In this document: one piece after another, positions 1 through 4,817 of the stretch
How positions within the stretch are numbered: the stretch's first letter is position 1
Layout of the letters: each line of letters begins with the position of its first letter
DNA from: a bacterium
GTDB lineage: Bacteria; SZUA-79; Acidulodesulfobacterales; Acidulodesulfobacteraceae
Direction: 5' to 3'
Assembly: GCA_021781285.1 (NCBI GenBank)
Contig: JAJXXD010000171.1
Span: 1 to 5,505 of the forward strand
Length of the DNA: 5,505 nt
Made by a program: the position numbers and the translations under genes
Notes under the pieces: model-generated
What the model saw: only the letters and a program-made list of their open reading frames with translations
Databases searched by the model: none
What the model was told of the DNA's origin: nothing

Positions 1-492
1 ATTTTCATCCGTATATCTCAATAAATTATCTATCTCCCGTTCAGTATAATATCTGTCCGCCTCATTATGCCCAAAATGTTCAGGGTCGTATTTTCCGCCT
101 ATGCCTGCAACGATAAGGCGCTCCTTTTTTGCGTTTATTTCTATTTCTATCTCGGCTACCGTCCCGTTTGGAATATAAAACAGATTTTTGAGAATCTCGG
201 AATCTCCCGATAATTTTACCGAATTAAGGAAATTAAAATCTTCGTTATTGCCGTTTACGAAATATGTCTTAACAGGAACAGGTTTCTTTTCACGGTAATA
301 TGCCGGAAAATCGCCTGTCCCCTTATGAAATTTGGTGACACCGTCGTGACAATTCTCGTTTATCCATATACCGAAATCGCCGACCTGCAAAACGGCATCG
401 AAATTAATTTTAAGTTCCGACTCGAATTTTTTTATACTCCGGTAAAATTTATCTATTCTCCCGTGAACGTCTCCCGCCGCGCAAATGTTCAT
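1..492 (-). CDS. Calcineurin-like metallophosphoesterase, Dbr1-like (C-terminus beyond window)
   Basis: Partial gene: 164 codons are open from ATG at 492 to the left edge. The N-terminus carries phosphoesterase metal motifs: G-D-V-H-G at residues 7-11, G-D-F at 38-40, and N-G-N-N-E at 80-84, which is the usual GNHE/GNHD motif with Asn in place of the His that normally helps catalysis. The order GDxHG-x-x-D-K-x-Y, GDF-x4-NE, a YYREKKPVPV segment before GNNE, and an A-G-I-G-G turn at 129-133 resembles, from memory, the catalytic domain of RNA lariat debranching enzyme (Dbr1). The exact substrate is unknown; a phosphodiester is likely. The start lies 3 nt after the hypB stop and in the same frame, so the gene is probably co-transcribed and translationally coupled with hypA-hypB. 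No good Shine-Dalgarno is correctly spaced; the nearest AGGCGG (517-512) is 19 nt away. A role in hydrogenase maturation is only suggested by position. Confidence 0.82.
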   Translation of the reverse strand, partial: MNICAAGDVHGRIDKFYRSIKKFESELKINFDAVLQVGDFGIWINENCHDGVTKFHKGTGDFPAYYREKKPVPVKTYFVNGNNEDFNFLNSVKLSGDSEILKNLFYIPNGTVAEIEIEINAKKERLIVAGIGGKYDPEHFGHNEADRYYTEREIDNLLRYTDEN

Positions 493-495
493 TTT

Positions 496-1239
496 CTAAA
501 AATACATATTGCCGCCTATTTTTCGGAACTCGTCGGCTTTTAATTTTACTTTTTCTTTGATAAAGGAAACCAAATCTTCGATGCCTTTATTATCAACACC
601 GCCGTCCTGCTTTTTTTTGCAAGACGTTTCGAAAATCATCAGGTCTTTATTGATAGACAATGCATTTTCTTTTATTTTTGAGATGTCCGAATCGAGCACG
701 GGAAGCAAGTCTATTTTATTTATAACCATTACTTTTGATTTATAAAAAGCCGCCGGATATTTCAAAGGCTTGTCGTCCCCTTCCGTTATGGAAAGCACCA
801 CGACTTTCATATCTTCTCCTAGATTAAATGAAGTAGGACAGACAAGATTCCCGACGTTTTCTATAAAAATTACGTCCGCATCTTTTATATCCAGATTGCC
901 TAAAGAACCGTTAACCATTTTTGCGTCGAGATGACATGTTCCGTTTGTAATAATCTGATATGCCGGAATGTCTAAATTGTCTATCCGTTTTTTGTCCAGG
1001 TCGGTTTCCACGTCGCCTTCTATAACCGCAGATTTGAATCCTTCGGATTTCAAAACCGGTATTATAGATTCCAACAGCGAGGTTTTTCCTGAGCCGGGGG
1101 AGCTTAAAAAATTAATAACTAAAGTCCTGCCGAATATCGCTTTATTTTTTTTAGCGATAACCTCGTTTGATTCCAGAGCATTTCTCTGAACCGTTAAAGA
1201 CCTGCCGCCTCCGCGGTTAATGCGGTTAGAATTTAACAT
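496..1239 (-). CDS. hypB: Hydrogenase nickel-incorporation GTPase HypB
   Basis: HypB is the SIMIBI-class GTPase that works with HypA to load nickel into the hydrogenase large-subunit precursor in the cytoplasm. The 247-residue product has the P-loop SPGSGKT at about residues 47-53, GDVETD at 75-80, the conserved metal-site pair Cys102-His103 in NGTCHLD, ENVGNLVCP with Cys134 at 127-135, EGDDKPLKYP from about 154, and the guanine-specificity motif NKID at 174-177. These make the family assignment firm. The start is ATG at 1239 because AGGCGG (1250-1245) lies 5 nt upstream; an in-frame TTG at 1299 would add 20 low-complexity residues and has no ribosome site. The N-terminus lacks both the CxxCGC high-affinity nickel motif of the E. 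coli type and the His-rich stretch of the rhizobial type; only a basic Gly/Arg segment precedes the core. It lies 67 nt downstream of hypA and 3 nt upstream of the phosphoesterase. Confidence 0.95.
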   Translation of the reverse strand: MLNSNRINRGGGRSLTVQRNALESNEVIAKKNKAIFGRTLVINFLSSPGSGKTSLLESIIPVLKSEGFKSAVIEGDVETDLDKKRIDNLDIPAYQIITNGTCHLDAKMVNGSLGNLDIKDADVIFIENVGNLVCPTSFNLGEDMKVVVLSITEGDDKPLKYPAAFYKSKVMVINKIDLLPVLDSDISKIKENALSINKDLMIFETSCKKKQDGGVDNKGIEDLVSFIKEKVKLKADEFRKIGGNMYF

Positions 1240-1244
1240 AAACG

Positions 1245-1250
1245 CCGCCT
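1245..1250 (-). promoter_or_regulatory. Ribosome binding site that fixes the hypB start
   Basis: On the minus strand AGGCGG (one mismatch to AGGAGG) lies 5 nt before ATG at 1239-1237. It favours this start over the upstream in-frame TTG at 1299, which has only AT-rich sequence ahead of it. Confidence 0.7.
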
Positions 1251-1270
1251 TCTTTTTAAAATTAAACTCA

Positions 1271-1287
1271 TTATATTTTAAATATAA
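1271..1287. repeat. AT-only 17-bp inverted repeat upstream of hypB
   Basis: TTATATTT at 1271-1278 and AAATATAA at 1280-1287 are perfect reverse complements around one central T, within the 67-nt hypA-hypB gap. The gap is almost entirely A and T, so the palindrome may be chance. It has no GC stem or T run and is not a convincing terminator. An operator or second promoter for hypB is possible but unsupported. Confidence 0.3.
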
Positions 1288-1306
1288 ATTATAAATCAAT
1301 TTTAAT

Positions 1307-1546
1307 TTAATCTACCATAATTTCCTCTATCTTTATTTCGTCCGAATCGTTAGGGATAAACTCGAGTAAAACGTCTTTAAATCTTTCGTCGTTCAGATTT
1401 TGAAATGCAAAGCCGAGATAATTTTTATCTATGCCGGAATACTTTCCTATACCGAGTTTAACCGAATTTACTTTATTTACGCCGTCTAAATATCCGTTTT
1501 CATCCAGCGTATCGACTATTTCAAGCGCTATAGAAAATTCATGCAT
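1307..1546 (-). CDS. hypA: Hydrogenase nickel chaperone HypA, short form lacking the zinc domain
   Basis: HypA delivers nickel, with HypB, to the [NiFe] hydrogenase large subunit. The product begins Met-His-Glu, the N-terminal nickel-binding signature, and the following FSIALEIVDTL helix and VNSVKLGIGKYSGID strand-turn match the family. Full-length HypA is about 113-118 residues, with a zinc domain built on two CxxC pairs. This protein has 79 residues and no cysteine. Strand LLEFIP (60-65) runs almost directly into DEIKIEEIMVD (69-79), which resembles the normal C-terminal beta strand (pattern E-L-x-I-x-x-I-E-V). The gap therefore looks like an internal loss of the zinc domain rather than a cut-off C-terminus. 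The codons read cleanly through the junction to a TAA stop, with no sign of a frameshift. It is the first gene of the leftward unit, divergent from the hydrogenase genes. Its ribosome site is weak (a GAG 4 nt before ATG). Assignment rests on the N-terminal half and the hypB neighbour. Confidence 0.85.
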   Translation of the reverse strand: MHEFSIALEIVDTLDENGYLDGVNKVNSVKLGIGKYSGIDKNYLGFAFQNLNDERFKDVLLEFIPNDSDEIKIEEIMVD

Positions 1547-1590
1547 AAAAACTCAAAAATAAAAAATTTAATAAAAAATAAAAATTTAAT

Positions 1591-1618
1591 TTGACATTTG
1601 GTATTTTTGCGATATGAT
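1591..1618 (+). promoter_or_regulatory. Sigma70-type promoter for the hydrogenase structural genes
   Basis: A perfect -35 hexamer TTGACA (1591-1596) is followed after 16 nt by TATGAT (1613-1618), one mismatch from the -10 consensus. Transcription would start near 1625, leaving a leader of about 120 nt before the small-subunit ATG at 1745. The region is AT-rich, so partial matches are common, but a perfect -35 at good spacing is unlikely by chance. I saw no sigma54-type GG-N10-GC element. Confidence 0.65.
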
Positions 1619-1631
1619 GAAAGAAATAAAT

Positions 1632-1667
1632 TTATTATATAACATTTGCCTGCCAAATATATAATAA
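1632..1667. repeat. Imperfect inverted repeat in the divergent intergenic region
   Basis: The left arm TTATTATATA (1632-1641) plus TTTG (1645-1648) pairs with CAAA (1654-1657) plus TATATAATAA (1658-1667). There is a 3-nt bulge (ACA) in the left arm and a 5-nt loop (CCTGC). The inner part also gives ATTTG-N5-CAAAT. It lies just downstream of the predicted rightward transcription start and across the likely leftward promoter zone, where a minus-strand TATAAT occurs at 1639-1634. It could be an operator for both units or a hairpin in the structural-gene leader. It does not match a regulator site that I can name. Confidence 0.45.
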
Positions 1668-1734
1668 AAATATTTAGCGTCTCCGTTTGTTTGCTTTTTT
1701 AACTTATAAAATTTATTTATTTATAATTTAATTT

Positions 1735-1740
1735 AGGAGG
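1735..1740 (+). promoter_or_regulatory. Strong Shine-Dalgarno for the hydrogenase small subunit
   Basis: Perfect AGGAGG, 4 nt before ATG at 1745. It matters because it fixes the start of a protein with an unusually long stretch before its Tat motif, so that extension is unlikely to be an artefact of choosing the wrong start. Confidence 0.85.
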
Positions 1741-1744
1741 CTGT

Positions 1745-3025
1745 ATGGACAACGATAACCATTCTAACGGCAATGATTCTGATTTCAAATGGGACCCGCT
1801 AAGATTTATCTCCAAGAACCCCGGCGAAGCTTTAAAAAAAGTCGATAAACGATTAGACGCTCTCGAAAAAGAATATTTTAACGATAAAAAAGATAAAGAA
1901 GAAAACCTTCCCAATATATTCGGCATCTATGGAGTCTCTAGGAGGGATTTCCTTAAATGGAGCGCATTCCTGACGTCGGCATTAATGCTTCCTTACATAT
2001 TCAAGCCAAGAATAGCAAGGGCCGCAAACATTCTTACCAGAACTCCTTTTATATGGCTAGATATGGCAGACTGCATGGGAAATACCGAAGCCTTTATAAG
2101 AAATGCAAATCCTACGCCTGCCGAAATCATACTTAACTATGTCAGCGTGAACTATATGGAATCCATAATGGCTCCGGCAGGGTATCAGGCGGAGGCAAGA
2201 AGGATAGAAACTATCAAAAAGGATAAAGGCAAATATATACTCGTGGTCGAAGGCGCGATTCCTACCGGAATGGACGGAAAATTTCTTACTATAGGGGCAA
2301 AAGGAGATACCGGCTTAAAAATAGTTAAGGAAACGGCAAAAAATGCCGGCATTATAATTGCCATAGGCAATTGCGCTTCTTACGGAGGCATACCCGCCGC
2401 GCACCCAAATCCTACTTCGGCCGTCGGTCTTAGCTCCGTTACAAACAGGCAGGTTATAAATATCCCCGCCTGCCCGGCAAACCCCGTAAATGTCGTAGGT
2501 ACTTTAGTGGAATATATATTGGTGGGAAAAGCCCCTCAGCTTGACAGCCTTGGAAGACCCTTGTGGGCGTACTCCAGCAGGCTACACGACAACTGTTACA
2601 GGAGGGGACATTTTGAAGCCGGCGAATATGTCAGGCACTGGGGCGACGACGGAGCTAAAAAACAATACTGCCTTTATATGATGGGCTGCAAAGGTCCCTT
2701 TACCTGGAATAACTGCACTACCGTCGAATACAATCAAGATATGAGTTTTCCTATGCGGGCGGGGCATGGCTGTATAGGCTGTTCGCAACCGGTATTTTGG
2801 GACAGGATGACGCCGTTCGAGAAGCCTAACGCCGATGCAAAAATTATACTCCCGGGAGTTGAAGCCACCGCCGATGAATTTGGAGTGGCCCTTTTAGGAG
2901 CGGCCGGCGTTGGAATTGCCGCCCATGCCATATATACCGGAGTCAAAAAGAAAAGAGAAGCTAAAAAATCTAAAAATGAAAAAAACGACGATTCAGACGA
3001 TAAAAATAATAATAATAAATCTTAA
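1745..3025 (+). CDS. hyaA: [NiFe] hydrogenase small subunit, Tat-exported, with Asn in the proximal-cluster motif
   Basis: Electron-transfer subunit of a group 1 membrane-bound uptake hydrogenase, 426 residues. Residues 1-64 are a charged extension. A Tat motif SRRDFLK (65-71), hydrophobic stretch and ARA-A cleavage-like site (91-94) follow. Distal-cluster ligands appear to be His281, Cys284, Cys309 and Cys315; medial [3Fe-4S] ligands are Cys324, Cys343 and Cys346, with Pro336 at the usual non-ligand position. Proximal ligands Cys110, Cys210 and Cys243 are present, but the expected CxxC reads C-M-G-N: Asn113 (codon AAT, 2081-2083) replaces the second Cys, and no other Cys lies nearby. The two extra Cys of the oxygen-tolerant [4Fe-3S] type are not evident. 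A C-terminal helix (about 378-399) fits a membrane anchor touching the cytochrome b, followed by a Lys/Asp/Asn-rich tail. First gene of the rightward operon. The symbol follows the E. coli name; hupS/hoxK/hynS are equivalents. Confidence 0.95.
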   Translation: MDNDNHSNGNDSDFKWDPLRFISKNPGEALKKVDKRLDALEKEYFNDKKDKEENLPNIFGIYGVSRRDFLKWSAFLTSALMLPYIFKPRIARAANILTRTPFIWLDMADCMGNTEAFIRNANPTPAEIILNYVSVNYMESIMAPAGYQAEARRIETIKKDKGKYILVVEGAIPTGMDGKFLTIGAKGDTGLKIVKETAKNAGIIIAIGNCASYGGIPAAHPNPTSAVGLSSVTNRQVINIPACPANPVNVVGTLVEYILVGKAPQLDSLGRPLWAYSSRLHDNCYRRGHFEAGEYVRHWGDDGAKKQYCLYMMGCKGPFTWNNCTTVEYNQDMSFPMRAGHGCIGCSQPVFWDRMTPFEKPNADAKIILPGVEATADEFGVALLGAAGVGIAAHAIYTGVKKKREAKKSKNEKNDDSDDKNNNNKS

Positions 3026-3026
3026 A

Positions 3027-3042
3027 TCGCCATTTGCGGCGA
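3027..3042 (+). other. Possible small stem-loop between small- and large-subunit genes
   Basis: TCGCC (3027-3031) and GGCGA (3038-3042) form a 5-bp stem with a 6-nt loop just after the small-subunit stop. A competing pairing is ATCGC (3026-3030) with GCGAT (3044-3048). No T run follows, so it is not a convincing terminator. It may affect mRNA processing or stability, or be chance. It lies in the 69-nt gap before the large subunit. Confidence 0.3.
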
Positions 3043-3085
3043 AGCGATAATCCAGAATTTATAATATATTGAAACTAAAATATTT

Positions 3086-3090
3086 GGAGG
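3086..3090 (+). promoter_or_regulatory. Shine-Dalgarno for the hydrogenase large subunit
   Basis: GGAGG lies 4 nt before ATG at 3095 and supports that start, which gives the usual large-subunit N-terminus ending in VDPVTRIEGHL. Confidence 0.8.
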
Positions 3091-3094
3091 ATAT

Positions 3095-4780
3095 ATGGCA
3101 ACAAAAATCATAGTCGATCCGGTTACGAGAATAGAAGGCCATCTTAGAATAGAAGCCACTCTTAACGGCAGCGAAATAACCGAAGCCCATTCTTCCGGCA
3201 CCCTTTTCAGAGGCATAGAGCTTATACTTAACGGAAGGGCTCCCGAAGACGCAGGTCTTTTCGCCCAGAGAATTTGCGGAGTCTGCACTTATGCCCATTA
3301 CGAAGCCGCAACTTGGGCGGTCGAAAACGCTCTCGGCATACATCCGCCCAAAAATGCAAGAATTGCCAGAAATATACTTAAAGGCGCTCAGATGGTTCAG
3401 GACCATTTAGTTCATTTTTATCAGCTTGCCGGATTAGACTGGGTCGATATCGTATCCGCGCTTAAGGCCGACCCGAAAAAAACCATGGATCTGGCATATG
3501 CCTACACAAAAACACCTTATAATGCAAGTCTGGCAAGATTCGAAGAGGTAAAAGCAAGGCTCAATAACTTTGTTAAATCCGGGCAACTCGGGCCTTTTGC
3601 GGGCGGTTACTGGGGCAACCCGTCTTATAAACTTCCGCCGGAAGGCAACCTTTTAATAGCTTCTCATTATTTAGACAATCTTAATGTTTTAAGAATACCG
3701 GCTCAGATTATCGCTATTCTCGGTGCGAAAGATCCGCACCCCCAGACTTGCGTCGTCGGCGGAATATCGTCTATAGCGGATATAATTAACCCTCAAAGGA
3801 TGGACGATATTTTATTCAGGATAGGAAAAATTACCGACTTCGTTAATAACGCCTATATACCAGATTTACTGACGGCGGCGGAGTTTTATAAAGAAGAGGC
3901 GGTTCAAGGAATAGGCGGCGGGCTGAAAAATTATCTTTCTTACGGCGCGTTTCCACAGACCGACGATGAAAATCCCGACGATTATTTTTTAATGAGAGGC
4001 GTAATATTTGACAGAGATTTAAGTAAAGTTCACAATCTGGATGAGAAAAAGATAACCGAATTCGTAACGCATTCATGGTACAAATACCCTGATGAAAAAG
4101 TCGGGCTTAATCCTTCCGTAGGAATCACAGACCCCGATTATACAGGCTTAAATAAAGACGGAAGCCTTAAAGAAAACGAGAAATACAGTTGGCTTAAATC
4201 GCCGCGCTATGAAAATAAGGCAATGGAGGTGGGGCCGCTTGCGAGAACTTTGGTAGCATATGCCAAAGGAAACAAAACTATAAAATCATTAGTGGATTAC
4301 GTATTAAAAACATCTGGGTTACCCGTAACCGCCCTCTTTTCCACTCTTGGAAGAACGGCGGCACGGGGAATAGAAGCTAAATACGTCGCCGATGCCATAG
4401 AATCATGGACGGTTGAATTGATTAAAAATGCGGCGGTTGACCAATCGAGCTGGACTAAATATGATATGCCTTCGAAAGAAATTATGGGAATCGGACTCGA
4501 CGAGGCTCCAAGAGGGGCTTTAGGCCACTGGGTAAGAATAAAAAATAAGCAGATAACCCATTATCAGATAGTGGTGCCATCGACATGGAACGCTTCTCCG
4601 AGAGACGCATTTAACAATCCGGGAGCGTATGAGGCGTCGCTGGTCGGCGTTAAACTTGCAAACGCATCCGAACCCCTTGAAATTTTGCGGACGGTTCATT
4701 CGTTCGACCCTTGTCTGGCCTGCGCCGTTCATATAATAGACCCTAAAACAAACGAAATAAAAAAATATAAAATTTGTTGA
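3095..4780 (+). CDS. hyaB: [NiFe] hydrogenase large (catalytic) subunit, group 1
   Basis: Catalytic subunit that binds the Ni-Fe(CN)2CO centre and oxidises H2. The 561 residues begin with the family N-terminus VDPVTRIEGHL, including the conserved Glu14 of RIEGH. The first nickel motif RICGVCTYAH (59-68) supplies Cys61 and Cys64; the second, DPCLACAVH (538-546), supplies Cys540 and Cys543. PHPQTCVVGG (213-222) and EAPRGALGHW (470-479, with the conserved active-site Arg473) are also present. After His546 there is a 15-residue tail (547-561) of the usual kind removed by a HyaD/HybD-type protease once nickel is inserted, so maturation depends on Ni delivery by HypA and HypB. No signal peptide is present, as expected for a subunit exported together with the Tat-bearing small subunit. 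Length and motifs are normal. Assigning the exact group 1 subgroup needs a phylogeny; the symbol follows the E. coli name (equivalents hupL/hoxG/hynL). Confidence 0.97.
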   Translation: MATKIIVDPVTRIEGHLRIEATLNGSEITEAHSSGTLFRGIELILNGRAPEDAGLFAQRICGVCTYAHYEAATWAVENALGIHPPKNARIARNILKGAQMVQDHLVHFYQLAGLDWVDIVSALKADPKKTMDLAYAYTKTPYNASLARFEEVKARLNNFVKSGQLGPFAGGYWGNPSYKLPPEGNLLIASHYLDNLNVLRIPAQIIAILGAKDPHPQTCVVGGISSIADIINPQRMDDILFRIGKITDFVNNAYIPDLLTAAEFYKEEAVQGIGGGLKNYLSYGAFPQTDDENPDDYFLMRGVIFDRDLSKVHNLDEKKITEFVTHSWYKYPDEKVGLNPSVGITDPDYTGLNKDGSLKENEKYSWLKSPRYENKAMEVGPLARTLVAYAKGNKTIKSLVDYVLKTSGLPVTALFSTLGRTAARGIEAKYVADAIESWTVELIKNAAVDQSSWTKYDMPSKEIMGIGLDEAPRGALGHWVRIKNKQITHYQIVVPSTWNASPRDAFNNPGAYEASLVGVKLANASEPLEILRTVHSFDPCLACAVHIIDPKTNEIKKYKIC

Positions 4781-4817
4781 TTTTTATATTTAATTAACTT
4801 TTAAGACGGGGTTAATT

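Noticed and set aside
325..543. 72-codon plus-strand open frame across the hypB end and the phosphoesterase start
   Set aside because: It lies antisense to two well-supported genes, has no Shine-Dalgarno, and the protein shows no recognisable motif.
1240..1299. Extension of HypB to an upstream in-frame TTG at 1299
   Set aside because: The added 20 residues come from AT-rich low-complexity sequence and the TTG has no ribosome site, while ATG 1239 has AGGCGG at 5 nt.
1307..1420. Frameshift or sequencing-error explanation for the short HypA
   Set aside because: Reading this stretch codon by codon gives a continuous family-like strand to the TAA, and the C-terminal HypA strand is already present in frame, so no displaced C-terminus remains to be recovered. 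Read-level data would still be welcome.
1591..1700. Sigma54 promoter or FNR/Fur box for the hydrogenase operon
   Set aside because: I looked for GG-N10-GC, TTGAT-N4-ATCAA and GATAATGATAATC-like sites on both strands and found no convincing match.
3059..3406. 115-codon minus-strand open frame, and other antisense frames within the hydrogenase genes (e.g. 2582-2946, 3843-4076, 4520-4732)
   Set aside because: All lie opposite strongly conserved hydrogenase coding sequence; their translations show no domain and they lack ribosome sites.
4781..4817. Terminator between the large subunit and cytochrome b
   Set aside because: The 37-nt gap is AT-rich with no GC stem, which fits read-through in one operon.
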